Assembly: GCF_013114625.1 (NCBI RefSeq)
Contig: NZ_VTXD01000001.1
Coordinates: 124,001 to 188,000, forward strand
Direction of reading: 5' to 3'
Origin: Vibrio sp. 99-70-13A1
GTDB lineage: Bacteria > Pseudomonadota > Gammaproteobacteria > Enterobacterales > Vibrionaceae
Length of the DNA: 64,000 bases
This document shows, one piece after another, positions 19,641-31,089 of this stretch. The position numbers and the translations under genes were made by a program. The notes under the pieces are model-generated. The model was not told the DNA's origin and searched no databases. It worked only from the letters and a program-made list of their open reading frames with translations. The number at the start of each line of letters is the position of its first letter. Position 1 is the stretch's first letter.

Positions 19641-20148
19641 GTTAGTTTTGCTAGGTTCTTTCTCGGGAAATTACGAAGAGTGTTTAAACTAATTTATCAC
19701 ATCCCTGCAATGCGGTGTACTAAGAAAGGTGCTCAAAAATGCATTCCCTACTAATGAGCCTAATCCACCATTTGCATCGCTGCAAATAAAACCTGTCTAT
19801 TAACAAGATTAACATATGTGATTGATTAAAAAGACACCGCCACCATTCAAGAAAGCTATGATTCAATAGCTCAGTTATGTACACATTGATGAAAAGTTAT
19901 CTTTCTCAAGGTTGATTTGTTAGCAATTTTGTTAATTTTTATACCATTTAACTATTGACTGTGCCCGCTCATTAGCTACATTGGTGCTAAGTGGTTTTTT
20001 ATTCACCACATTGCTCACTAAATATAATACGTTTCGCGACAGGAAAGTCGCTAACTGAGAAGCAATGGGCAACGAAATTCATACCACTAACCTAGTGTTA
20101 GTAGAGTAAACACAACATCAGTAACAGAATGCATGAGGGATGTATAGC
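19641..20148. promoter_or_regulatory. Divergent clpS/cspD region with long cspD leader
   Basis: About 500 bp without a gene. A plausible sigma-70 promoter for cspD is TTGACT (19955-19960), 16-nt spacer, TACATT (19977-19982). That would leave a leader of about 155 nt containing small hairpins: GCGAC/GTCGC near 20036-20051 and CTAAC/GTTAG near 20088-20102. Long structured leaders are common for csp genes. Confidence 0.4.
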
Positions 20149-20370
20149 ATGGCTACAGGTACAGTAAAATGGTTTAATAACGCCAAAGGGTTTGGTTTCA
20201 TTTGCCCTGAAGGTGAAGAGGGTGACATCTTCGCACACTACTCAACAATTCAAATGGACGGTTATCGTACTTTGAAAGCAGGTCAACAAGTTGACTATGA
20301 GATTGAGAAAGGTCCAAAAGGCTCTCATGCAAGTTCTGTAGTGCCCGTCGAAGGAAGCGCTGCCAAATAA
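20149..20370 (+). CDS. cspD: CspD-type cold-shock domain protein
   Basis: 73-aa single OB-fold protein. RNP1 (KGFGFICPEG) and RNP2 (DIFAHYS) nucleic-acid-binding motifs are intact. Its place divergent from clpS-clpA identifies it as CspD, which in E. coli inhibits replication in stationary phase by binding single-stranded DNA. The start is the ATG at 20149, preceded by GAGGGA; an in-frame ATG three codons earlier overlaps that SD. Confidence 0.9.
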   Translation: MATGTVKWFNNAKGFGFICPEGEEGDIFAHYSTIQMDGYRTLKAGQQVDYEIEKGPKGSHASSVVPVEGSAAK

Positions 20371-20431
20371 AAATACAGTAAAATAGATGAACTAGTCATT
20401 TTCATCTATTCGTTAGCAAAAGCTTAAAAAT

Positions 20432-20457
20432 AAAAACCCGCCATTTGGCGGGTTTTT
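20432..20457. terminator. Bidirectional terminator between cspD and icd
   Basis: AAAAACCCGCC, ATTT loop, GGCGGGTTTTT; a perfect 11-bp palindrome. Confidence 0.92.
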
Positions 20458-20495
20458 ATACTCAGTCATTAACGTAATAATTACGCAGAATGAAC

Positions 20496-23061
<2,566 letters not shown>

Positions 23062-23742
23062 ATGTCTACTCGCTCACGCAGCGTAAACAACTCTGACAAA
23101 CCATCACGTACTCGTTCGACTTTCAAACAGGGTGATTCCAAAAGAAAAGCCTCATCAAGTAAGCACAGAGTCAAGAAAGCAAACACCAAACCAAAAGTGT
23201 CCTTAGAAGATAGAAAAGTAATCCTTTTTAATAAACCTTTCGATACATTGAGCCAGTTCACTGACGGTGAAGGTAGAAAAACACTGGCTGACTTTATCCC
23301 TGTAAAAGATGTTTATGCTGCCGGTAGGCTTGATAGAGACAGCGAAGGCTTAATGGTTTTGACTAACGATGGTATTTTCCAAGCAAAATTAACTGACCCT
23401 AAATCAAGATCACCTAAGACTTACTGGGCGCAGGTTGAAGGTAGCCCTTCTGAGGAAGATTTAGAAAAATTGAGAAAGGGTGTCGAGCTAAAAGATGGTA
23501 TGACGCTACCTGCTGAAATAGAAATGATGGCAGAACCAAAAGTTTGGGATAGAACACCTCCAGTTCGTTTCAGAGCTGCTATTCCAACAACTTGGCTATC
23601 TATCACTATTATTGAAGGGCGCAACCGTCAAGTTCGTCGAATGACAGCCAATATCGGTTTCCCTACCCTAAGGCTTATTCGCTTTTCGATGGGAGATATG
23701 AATGTTGGAGATTTGCAACCAGGCGAATGGAAAGAGATTTGA
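23062..23742 (+). CDS. rluE: RluE, 23S rRNA pseudouridine synthase
   Basis: 226-aa RsuA/RluB/E/F-family synthase that makes pseudouridine at position 2457 of 23S rRNA (E. coli numbering). A basic N-terminal extension rich in Ser/Lys/Arg (about residues 1-45) precedes the catalytic domain. The catalytic Asp lies in [20 protein letters not shown] and the second motif is [13 protein letters not shown] chose ATG 23062 with AAGG upstream; a longer reading frame begins 34 codons earlier but lacks family similarity. Confidence 0.93.
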   Translation: MSTRSRSVNNSDKPSRTRSTFKQGDSKRKASSSKHRVKKANTKPKVSLEDRKVILFNKPFDTLSQFTDGEGRKTLADFIPVKDVYAAGRLDRDSEGLMVLTNDGIFQAKLTDPKSRSPKTYWAQVEGSPSEEDLEKLRKGVELKDGMTLPAEIEMMAEPKVWDRTPPVRFRAAIPTTWLSITIIEGRNRQVRRMTANIGFPTLRLIRFSMGDMNVGDLQPGEWKEI

Positions 23743-23775
23743 TCAAGCCTGAATAATATTGCGGAAACATAAAGC

Positions 23776-23812
23776 AAAAAAGCGAAGTCACTTTAAAGTA
23801 GACCTCGCTTTT
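23776..23812. terminator. Terminator between rluE and DUF2057 gene
   Basis: GCGAAGTC / GACCTCGC stem (one mismatch) enclosing an ACTTTAAAGT inner palindrome, with flanking A and T runs. Confidence 0.75.
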
Positions 23813-23836
23813 CTCATTTATGGACGACCGATGCAA

Positions 23837-24535
23837 TTAATCTTGGTCAATCATCCACTTACGGAATTCTTTACGATCTTCTTTTGAAGTCTTTAGATAC
23901 CAAGCTTTAAGCTGTTCTAAAGATTCAGATTTATCAGTAGCTATAGGCTTTGCAATTACGGCAACTGGCTCTACTTTAGCAACTTCTGTACTCACTGCGT
24001 TAGTAACGACTTCTGTACGTGTTTGGTTAGCAACTACTAGGTAACTCATAGCGACAGCCGCCGGGCCACCAACTTTATTATATTCTGTTGCTTCTTCAGA
24101 ATAACTTCTATTTAGTTGAATACCTTCACCATCTAACACATCTTCAGTTTTAGGCAATGCTTGCCCTTGTTCATCTTTAATTTCCCACTGAAGGTTTTTA
24201 ATACCTTCTTGAGCAGTACGGAAGTTCTTAAATTTAGGCATAGACAAAGTAAGTTCCTCATCATTAGCCTCAAACTTAGCAATAATGACAGAACTATAAG
24301 CTTTTCTTTGATTATCTCTTTCATCAAAAACAGGTTCATATTGAAAAACGATTTGGTTCACACCATCGGGTAAGACTACTGTTTTCTCAGCAGAGAATAA
24401 CCCTTGCTCAAAATCAGGGCTACTCATGTTAACAGAGAGTAGATCCACATTTTCAGGAACATCGAGTGTGACTTCAGCATTAACAACGGAAGCCGTAACT
24501 AACAGCCCCAAAAGAGAATATTTCAAACTTTGCAT
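23837..24535 (-). CDS. DUF2057 (YccT/UPF0319) secreted protein
   Basis: 232-aa protein with a signal peptide (SLKYSLLGLLVTASVVNA, cut after VNA). The body matches DUF2057: VTLDVPENVDLLSVN near the mature N-terminus, LPDGVNQIVFQYEPVF in the middle, and a C-terminal helix QLKAWYLKTSKEDRKEFRKW. It is probably periplasmic; function unknown. The start at 24535 is preferred; in-frame ATGs four and eight codons upstream exist. The next gene upstream is the porin, separated by that gene's terminator. Confidence 0.82.
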   Translation of the reverse strand: MQSLKYSLLGLLVTASVVNAEVTLDVPENVDLLSVNMSSPDFEQGLFSAEKTVVLPDGVNQIVFQYEPVFDERDNQRKAYSSVIIAKFEANDEELTLSMPKFKNFRTAQEGIKNLQWEIKDEQGQALPKTEDVLDGEGIQLNRSYSEEATEYNKVGGPAAVAMSYLVVANQTRTEVVTNAVSTEVAKVEPVAVIAKPIATDKSESLEQLKAWYLKTSKEDRKEFRKWMIDQD

Positions 24536-24563
24536 TATTGTATCCATCCTAATAAACAATAGA

Positions 24564-24596
24564 CAAAAAAAAGCCCAGCACTATGCTGGGCTTTCA
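24564..24596 (-). terminator. Porin gene terminator
   Basis: GCCCAGCA / TGCTGGGC stem with a CTA loop; the eight-A run at its left is the T tail on the minus strand. Confidence 0.9.
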
Positions 24597-24612
24597 TTAA
24601 CAATACTTTAAA

Positions 24613-25605
24613 TTACCAGTAAACGCGAGCACCGATACCAAAGTTGCTTGCTCCGTCTACACTTTGTGGTGCAACTACAGCGTCAGTACCTTGGCGGTTG
24701 AAGCCTAGAGTATCACCGTCTGCGTAACCGTATTCTGCGTAAACGCGAGCCCAGCTAGCGTATTTGTATTCAACACCAACGTAAATTACGTCACTGTCTT
24801 CAAGAGCGCTGTGATCTTGAGATACGAATTCGTAACCACCGTATACAGTAGTTTTATCAGCAATACCGTACATAGCACCTAAAGTGATACCTGTTTGGTC
24901 TGCTTTATCATTTGCAGATTCGATAGAAGAACCAGCAAGAGTAGCACCAAGTGTTAGAGCATCTTTAGAGTACTCAACAGTACCTTCGTAGTATGTGTGC
25001 TCAAGACCTTCGTGAGTTGAACCAACAACATCATCATTTACCTGACCACCACCAACGTGAACACTGAAGTCACCGAAAGAAGTACCAGCGTAAACTTCAA
25101 CTAGCTCTTGGTTTGAAGAATCTTCGTCAAAGCCGTAGCCAAGTTTAACCCAGAAGTTATCAGCATCGTAAGAGTACTTTACTTGTGAATCGTGAAGAGC
25201 GCTGTTTAGCGTTGAGTAAAGTAGTGCTGAACCACCAAAGAAGTAAGAGTAATCAGCGCCGTAAACGTCATCTGAAAGTGTCCACTGTTTACCTAACTTA
25301 ATTGTACCAACAGAGTCGCTGCTTAAACCAGCAATGTGGTTACGAACGTACATGTCACCGCTGTCTTTCAGTGCGAACTCTACTTTACCTAGAACTTTAA
25401 GGTCATCAGATACATTGTATTGAGCATCAACACCAGCACGTGAAGAACCAGAACCTAGTGTAGGATCTTTGTCATCTAGGAATTTAAGTTCTGTACGTAG
25501 TTGACCGTAAAAGTCTACTGTACCTTCGTCTGTTTTATAAATTTCTGCTGCGCTAACTGAACCTGCTGCTGTAACAACTGCAAGTGCTAATAGAGTCTTT
25601 TTCAT
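24613..25605 (-). CDS. General porin, OmpT-locus type
   Basis: 330-aa outer-membrane trimeric porin. A signal peptide (KKTLLALAVVTAAGSVSA) precedes the mature chain AEIYKTDEGTVDFYGQLR. Alternating beta-strand pattern continues to the C-terminus GIGARVYW, which ends in an aromatic residue as needed for BAM insertion (Trp here, where Phe is commoner). The L3-loop region contains YGADYSYFFGG. Its position next to dinG is that of ompT in Vibrio cholerae, where ToxR and CRP control it. I infer that this is the ompT-locus porin, but the exact subtype (OmpT, OmpU or porin-H-like) is not certain. Confidence 0.85.
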   Translation of the reverse strand: MKKTLLALAVVTAAGSVSAAEIYKTDEGTVDFYGQLRTELKFLDDKDPTLGSGSSRAGVDAQYNVSDDLKVLGKVEFALKDSGDMYVRNHIAGLSSDSVGTIKLGKQWTLSDDVYGADYSYFFGGSALLYSTLNSALHDSQVKYSYDADNFWVKLGYGFDEDSSNQELVEVYAGTSFGDFSVHVGGGQVNDDVVGSTHEGLEHTYYEGTVEYSKDALTLGATLAGSSIESANDKADQTGITLGAMYGIADKTTVYGGYEFVSQDHSALEDSDVIYVGVEYKYASWARVYAEYGYADGDTLGFNRQGTDAVVAPQSVDGASNFGIGARVYW

Positions 25606-26111
25606 AATAAATCCACTGCCTTTTCTAAGAATGGGAGATCCTTGCCCGGTTCCCTTTTTATGACTGTGTCTATCAATCTTTGTTGATTAGTCACTGCCAC
25701 TAAATTTCGTGGTCTAGATTGCAAAAGATTATTCTGCCTGTCAAATAACATAAAAATTAAACCTAAAAATATAAAAATAAATATAAATCAAATACTTACA
25801 CTACATTACAGCAATTTACGGCTAATATCCCAACAACAAAACATTAACATTTGATAGAATGAAAAGAGTTATATTCAGAATATAAAACCAAAAAATATAA
25901 ACATATTGGCAATTAACACCTAATAACATGATATTTTAAAGGTTAATTCAGCAACTTACTCCGAAGTAAAAAAATTAATTTTTATTTACCAATAGTTCAC
26001 TTTTTTTTTGTGAACAAGATCTAGGTTTACTCCAAAAGCAATCAATTTTGCAGAAAATGAACAGGTTAGAGTTATGTGCTACTATCTGTGCTCAGTTACG
26101 TAGGTCACAGT
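25606..26111. promoter_or_regulatory. Divergent porin/dinG regulatory region
   Basis: About 500 bp of very AT-rich DNA without a gene. It includes an inverted repeat GTTCAC - nine T - GTGAAC at 25995-26015. Long porin upstream regions usually bind several regulators; no clear CRP or LexA site was found. Confidence 0.4.
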
Positions 26112-28187
26112 ATGCTAAGCACTAAAATCCAGAATTCCATTCGCACCAGTTATCAAAACCTTCAATCACAGTTGGACAACTTTGTACCTCGACGAGCACA
26201 AAACTACCTCGTTGCTGAGATAGCAAAAACACTCTGCGGCCAATACCATAAGAGTAATCGCATAATTGTCGCTGAAGCTGGCACCGGCATTGGTAAATCC
26301 CTAGCTTACTTGATGGCAACCATCCCTGTTGCGGTGCTTAACAATAGAAAAATTATCATTTCAACCGCTACTGTTGCCTTGCAAGAACAACTTGTGAACA
26401 AAGATCTTCCTTTATATAGAAGAATTACTGATAGAGAGTTCTCATTTATATTGGCTAAGGGTCGTCAACGTTACTGTTGTGCGGAAAAACTCGCAGCCGC
26501 AAGTGGGACTGATGGCGGTCAAATGGCAATATTTGAGTCCAAGCCAAAGAAAAAAGACATAGAGCAATTGCAGACTATGTATACCAGCCTTGCTCAAGGA
26601 AAATGGGATGGTGATAGAGATTCATGGCCTAAACCAATAGACAATTCGATTTGGCAAATGATTGTTAGTGATAAGCATAGTTGTAATAACAGCATGCCAA
26701 CTCACCGTAATTGTCCTTTCCAGAAGGCTCGCTCTGAGCTAGATAAAGCCGATGTCATTATTGCGAACCACAGTTTGGTCATGGCTGATGCAGACCTAGG
26801 CGGCGGTGTCATACTTCCTGAACCAGAAAACAGCATTTATATATTTGATGAAGCCCACCACCTCCCGCATGTTGCTAGGGATCACTCCTCTGCAGCTGCG
26901 AGTTTAAAAGGTGCGGCTTCTTGGCTAGAAAGATTAAATCAGTCTATTACTAAGCTTTCAGGGTTAGCTGATGAAAAACGAGTTTCTAGATTTAGGAACG
27001 AACTGCAAGACTCTGTACAGCAACTTATTCCGACATTGAGCCAACTGAGTAAACGCTTTGATGCGTCTCAGTTTGAAGATGGTATCTATCGTTTTGAATA
27101 TGGTGATTTGCCTGAATGGTTAGAAAGCGAATCTAAAGATCTCAAGCAACTGACACAGAAAGCAAGCCAAGCCGTTGCGAAAATTGCAGATCTCATAGCG
27201 GAAAGAGTCAAAGACGGTGAACTTTCGGCCAAGCTCGCAGAACCAGCATTGGCTGAAATAGGCTTTTATATACAAAGAACCGAGAATTTATCTCAGGTTT
27301 GGAAGTTAATGGCAGAGCCCAAACGAGAAAAAGGCGCACCTTTAGCACGCTGGCTTGAAATAAACAAAGAACGTGAAGACGATTTTGTCGTCAGTGTTTC
27401 ACCTTTGGAAGTTGGTTGGAAGCTTGATCAGCAGATCTGGAGCCGTTGTGTCGGAGCTGTACTTGTCTCAGCTACCATGAGGGCACTCAACTCTTTTAGT
27501 TTCTTTTGTCATCAGTCTGGGATCAGCCAAAAACCGGAGAACGGCGTACAATTTTTAGCACTAGCTTCACCATTTGATTATCAAAACCAAGCTGAGCTGA
27601 TCGTACCTGCAATGAAGTATGAACCTCAGGCGCCTCAGTTTACAGAATATCTTATTGAAATATTGCCTAAGGTAATTGAAGACAAACAAGCGAACCTCGT
27701 TTTATTCTCTTCTTATTGGCAAATGAACCAAGTTGCAGAGTCTTTAGCAACAGATTTCGTTAAACGCAGCTGGGCTTTACAAGTGCAAGGCGATACTTCA
27801 AGAACTGAAATTCTAAAAAAACATAAAAAGCTTATTGAGCAAGGTAAAACCAGCATTCTTTTTGGTACAGGAAGCTTTTCTGAAGGCTTAGATTTACCCG
27901 GTGAACTATTAGAAAATTTAGTGATCACTAAGATTCCATTTGGTGTACCATCCTCGCCTGTTGAGCGAGCGCATTCAGAATATATTGAATCTCGCGGTGG
28001 AAATCCGTTCATGCAAATAACGGTACCTGAAGCAAGTAAAAAACTGATTCAGTCCGTAGGTCGATTACTGCGTAAAGAGAGAGATTCTGGTAAAGTCACG
28101 ATCCTCGACAGGCGCATTGTCACCAAACGCTACGGTCAGTCTTTATTAGACTCGTTACCACCATTTAAAAGAACAATAAAATATTAA
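26112..28187 (+). CDS. dinG: DinG-family ATP-dependent DNA helicase
   Basis: 691-aa XPD-like superfamily 2 helicase. Walker A is AEAGTGIGKS (K62), motif II is DEAHH, and later motifs are LVSATMRALNSFS, GTGSFSEGLDLPG and QSVGRLLRKERDSG. Iron-sulphur ligands look unusual: C122 and C123 are adjacent (RYCCAEKL), then C191 and C201 (HSCNNSMPTHRNC). The middle Cys of the E. coli C-x4-C-x5-C cluster is absent. In E. coli DinG unwinds R-loops and is SOS-induced; I see no LexA box here. Start at ATG 26112. Confidence 0.9.
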   Translation: MLSTKIQNSIRTSYQNLQSQLDNFVPRRAQNYLVAEIAKTLCGQYHKSNRIIVAEAGTGIGKSLAYLMATIPVAVLNNRKIIISTATVALQEQLVNKDLPLYRRITDREFSFILAKGRQRYCCAEKLAAASGTDGGQMAIFESKPKKKDIEQLQTMYTSLAQGKWDGDRDSWPKPIDNSIWQMIVSDKHSCNNSMPTHRNCPFQKARSELDKADVIIANHSLVMADADLGGGVILPEPENSIYIFDEAHHLPHVARDHSSAAASLKGAASWLERLNQSITKLSGLADEKRVSRFRNELQDSVQQLIPTLSQLSKRFDASQFEDGIYRFEYGDLPEWLESESKDLKQLTQKASQAVAKIADLIAERVKDGELSAKLAEPALAEIGFYIQRTENLSQVWKLMAEPKREKGAPLARWLEINKEREDDFVVSVSPLEVGWKLDQQIWSRCVGAVLVSATMRALNSFSFFCHQSGISQKPENGVQFLALASPFDYQNQAELIVPAMKYEPQAPQFTEYLIEILPKVIEDKQANLVLFSSYWQMNQVAESLATDFVKRSWALQVQGDTSRTEILKKHKKLIEQGKTSILFGTGSFSEGLDLPGELLENLVITKIPFGVPSSPVERAHSEYIESRGGNPFMQITVPEASKKLIQSVGRLLRKERDSGKVTILDRRIVTKRYGQSLLDSLPPFKRTIKY

Positions 28188-28251
28188 ATTTGACCTTAAT
28201 ATCGCAGGGTCTAAAACTACAACATTATAATAATGAGAATATAAGAAATTT

Positions 28252-29031
28252 ATGGAAATGATTGAACCAACAATGCTGGTAGTGCTTGCACTCGTTGCGT
28301 TTGCTGCTGGTTTCATTGACGCTGTTGCAGGTGGCGGTGGAATGTTAACGGTTCCTGCTCTTCTTTCTATAGGATTACCGCCTCATATTGCGTTAGGTAC
28401 TAATAAATTAGCTGCGACGTTTGCATCATCAACTGCGGCTTTTACTTATTACCGAAAAAAGCTCTTTAAACCCGAGTGTTGGATTAATGCTTTTATAAGC
28501 ACCCTAATTGGAGCCACTATTGGCACACTGGCAGTTAATGCGATCAGTACAGAATGGTTAGAGAAAGTTTTGCCTCTCATTATTTTAGCCGCGGCAGCGT
28601 ATACTATTTTCCATAAAACACCTGACGCTAACCAAAACGTATCTCCCAAGCCTTGCCCAACCCTCAAGAAAAAACAGATTATCCAAGGTTCTATTCTCGG
28701 ATTTTATGATGGTGTTGCTGGCCCTGGGACTGGTGCATTTTGGACCGTAAGTTCAATGGCTTTATATAAGCTAAATATTTTGCTTGCTTCTGGTTTAGCC
28801 AAAGCAATGAACTTCACAAGTAACTTTACCTCATTGATTACCTTCGCTGTTCTTGGTCACATTGATTGGGTACTTGGCTTAACGATGGGTGTTTGTCTGA
28901 TGGCCGGTGCTTTTGTTGGAGCTCACTCTGCTATTCGTTTCGGTGCCAAATTTATTCGCCCAGTTTTCGTTACTGTCGTCAGTGTTTTAGCGATTAAGCT
29001 TGCCTATGAAGCATGGTTCGTCACTCTTTAA
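28252..29031 (+). CDS. TSUP-family (TauE/SafE, YfcA-like) membrane transporter
   Basis: 259-aa integral membrane protein with about eight hydrophobic segments in two repeats. The N-terminal AAGFIDAVAGGGGMLTVPALL and the second-half GFYDGVAGPGTGAFWT are the repeated TSUP signature, close to E. coli YfcA. TSUP proteins export sulphite, sulphoacetate or similar anions; the substrate here is unknown. It begins a likely operon with priC, rsmS and roxA (12 bp to priC). Confidence 0.85.
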   Translation: MEMIEPTMLVVLALVAFAAGFIDAVAGGGGMLTVPALLSIGLPPHIALGTNKLAATFASSTAAFTYYRKKLFKPECWINAFISTLIGATIGTLAVNAISTEWLEKVLPLIILAAAAYTIFHKTPDANQNVSPKPCPTLKKKQIIQGSILGFYDGVAGPGTGAFWTVSSMALYKLNILLASGLAKAMNFTSNFTSLITFAVLGHIDWVLGLTMGVCLMAGAFVGAHSAIRFGAKFIRPVFVTVVSVLAIKLAYEAWFVTL

Positions 29032-29043
29032 GGTGAGAAATCT

Positions 29044-29592
29044 ATGAGTCAGCTTTCCGCACTTAAAACGTTATTAGATACGTTAATCGGTCATTGCTCG
29101 CAGGTCGATAAAGCTAGAGGGAGATACCATCAACCTCTTTTCGATCGTACTTTATTTAAAAGCGGTGCGCATTTTCTTCTGCCGTGCGCTTTAGAAACTC
29201 AATCAACTTACCAGACGATTTTACGTGAACAGGCGAGCTCTCAACTTACTCCAACAAGAGCGTCTTACTTGTCTGAAAAGTTGATGAATCAAATCGCGGC
29301 GATTCAACGTGAGCTTGCTAACCACGATTTAAGACAAGATCGTCCTCTAAAATCGGCGAAAAGCCCAAATCAGCTGTATAATGATCTCGCTCAGCATCAA
29401 GATTGGCATAGGCGCTTAACTCAGTTAGTTACTCAAAGGCAACAAGCATGGGCGAACGCTCATAAAAGTCAGAAAGCCGGCGCTGAGAAAGCACTTAATA
29501 CGGCGAAAGAAAGATTAGAAAGATGTTCAGATTCGATGAAGGATATTGAGCGTTTGATTAACTTAGACAAACCTAGGCGACATGATGACTGA
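29044..29592 (+). CDS. priC: PriC, primosomal replication protein N''
   Basis: 182-aa mainly helical protein. LFDRTLFKSGAHFLLPCALET near residue 35 and LTPTRASYLSEKLMNQIAAIQREL are PriC family features. PriC restarts stalled forks by loading DnaB, interacting with SSB. Gene order priC-rsmS is as in E. coli (priC-ybaM). The stop overlaps the start of rsmS by several bases. Confidence 0.9.
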   Translation: MSQLSALKTLLDTLIGHCSQVDKARGRYHQPLFDRTLFKSGAHFLLPCALETQSTYQTILREQASSQLTPTRASYLSEKLMNQIAAIQRELANHDLRQDRPLKSAKSPNQLYNDLAQHQDWHRRLTQLVTQRQQAWANAHKSQKAGAEKALNTAKERLERCSDSMKDIERLINLDKPRRHDD

Positions 29593-29752
29593 TAAAGCTC
29601 CTTCTCCGCTAGATGACGCACCTGAAGAGGTCAAACTCGCTGTTGACCTTATCTACCTCTTAGAAAGTAATGAAATCGACCCACAAGTGGCTGTAGCGGC
29701 TCTTGAGATTGTCCAACAAGATTTACAATCCAAGCTAGCTCCTAGCTCCTAG
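29582..29752 (+). CDS. rsmS: RsmS/YbaM small protein (DUF2496)
   Basis: 56-aa protein (55 if the second ATG at 29585 is used). APEEVKLAVDLIYLLESNEID followed by VAALEIVQQDLQSKL closely matches E. coli YbaM (RsmS), a small regulator linked to exoenzyme control in Pectobacterium. It overlaps the 3' end of priC. The last codons and the stop TAG lie inside a heptanucleotide tandem repeat, so the C-terminus is set by the repeat sequence. Confidence 0.82.
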   Translation: MMTDKAPSPLDDAPEEVKLAVDLIYLLESNEIDPQVAVAALEIVQQDLQSKLAPSS

Positions 29753-29774
29753 CTCCTAGCTCCTAGCTCCTAGC
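29736..29774. repeat. TAGCTCC tandem heptanucleotide repeat
   Basis: Five perfect copies of TAGCTCC (29736-29770) plus a partial TAGC. It covers the rsmS stop codon (29750-29752) and reaches to 22 bp before the roxA start. Confidence 0.95.
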
Positions 29775-29795
29775 ACTCGACTATATAGGATACAC

Positions 29796-30929
29796 ATGTA
29801 CCAACTTAGCTTTTCTATGCCTGAATTCCTTGAAAACTACTGGCATAAAAAACCCACTATTCTAAAAGGTGGCTTCCAAAACTTTATTGACCCTATCTCT
29901 CCAGAAGAGCTTGCGGGTTTATCGATGGAAGAAGAAATCGACTCTCGATTTGTTTCTAACTTCAATGATGAATGGACAGCAGAACACGGTCCATTTAGTG
30001 AAGAAAAGTTTGGTCAGTTAAATGAAACTCATTGGCAGCTTATTGTGCAAGCTGCTAACCATTGGCATGAGGGCGCGAACCAGCTTACAGAAGCATTTAC
30101 ATCACTTCCTAACTGGTTATTCGACGATCTGATGATCTGCTACTCAGCTATTGGTGGCGGCGTTGGTCCGCACATCGACCAATACGATGTATTCATCATT
30201 CAAGGTCAAGGGAAACGCCAATGGCGCGTTGGTGCTAAAGATACAGGTCAGTATAAAGAAACTTGTCGCGCTTCTGCTCTAAGACAAATTGAAGGTTTTG
30301 ATGCCATCATCGATGAAACTCTAGAACCAGGTGATATTCTATACATCCCGCCAGGTTTCCCACATGAAGGTAATACTTTAGAGCCTTCTATGAGCTACTC
30401 GATTGGCTACCGCTCTCCTAAAGAACAGGAGCTTATCAGTAATTTTGCTGATTTCGTTCTAGCTCATGATATGGGTGATGTGCACCTTCATGATCCTGAA
30501 TTCAAAACTCAAGACACTTACGGAAAAATCCGTACGTCTGATCTTGCGAATTTAACGACAATGTTGAAATCAGCACTAGAGCAACCAGATACTATTAATG
30601 ATTTTATGGGTTGTTTGCTCAGCCAGTCTCGTCACCAACTCAATATTGTTGCCCCAGAGCCATTATGGAAGCCTGAAGAGATAGCTCAGCACTTAGAGTC
30701 TGAAGGTGAAATCTATCGTGTATCAGGACTAAAAGCGCTTTACCATGAGCATGAGAAAAATATTGCTTACATCAATGGTGAAGTTATTAAAGTGGCCGAT
30801 GAAGATGCTGTATTCCTTAATTCACTTTGTAACCAGACTGTTGTTCACTCTGGCATCGAAATGAGCCAAGCTTCAATATCTCTCATGACGGATTTGGTTA
30901 ACAAAGGCTATTGGTTTATTGAAGACTAA
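29796..30929 (+). CDS. roxA: RoxA/YcfD, ribosomal protein uL16 arginine hydroxylase
   Basis: 377-aa JmjC-type 2-oxoglutarate/Fe(II) dioxygenase. The facial triad is H126 and D128 in GPHIDQYD and H190 in GFPHEG. The N-terminal WHKKPTILKGGFQNFIDPISPEELAGL and the C-terminal winged-helix dimer region ending in NKGYWFIED match E. coli YcfD, which hydroxylates Arg81 of L16. It follows rsmS and the heptamer repeat in the same direction and ends at a strong terminator. Confidence 0.93.
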   Translation: MYQLSFSMPEFLENYWHKKPTILKGGFQNFIDPISPEELAGLSMEEEIDSRFVSNFNDEWTAEHGPFSEEKFGQLNETHWQLIVQAANHWHEGANQLTEAFTSLPNWLFDDLMICYSAIGGGVGPHIDQYDVFIIQGQGKRQWRVGAKDTGQYKETCRASALRQIEGFDAIIDETLEPGDILYIPPGFPHEGNTLEPSMSYSIGYRSPKEQELISNFADFVLAHDMGDVHLHDPEFKTQDTYGKIRTSDLANLTTMLKSALEQPDTINDFMGCLLSQSRHQLNIVAPEPLWKPEEIAQHLESEGEIYRVSGLKALYHEHEKNIAYINGEVIKVADEDAVFLNSLCNQTVVHSGIEMSQASISLMTDLVNKGYWFIED

Positions 30930-31010
30930 TGTTGACTTCAGCGACTGCCTTTAAGTCTCTTAATAGCAATTAAGCTTAATTTGTGTTTAATCTTCATTGT
31001 TAATAAACAG

Positions 31011-31043
31011 AAAAGGCGAACTTCATAGTGAAGTTCGCCTTTT
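31011..31043. terminator. Bidirectional terminator between roxA and chemoreceptor
   Basis: AAAAGGCGAACTTC, short loop, GAAGTTCGCCTTTT; a near-perfect long palindrome. Confidence 0.92.
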
Positions 31044-31089
31044 GATTTATATAGAGTATGTTCGCAGTGTATAAGCTGATATTGAGCCG

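Noticed and set aside
26040..26111. LexA box upstream of dinG
   Set aside because: No CTG-N10-CAG match is present, although E. coli dinG is SOS-controlled.
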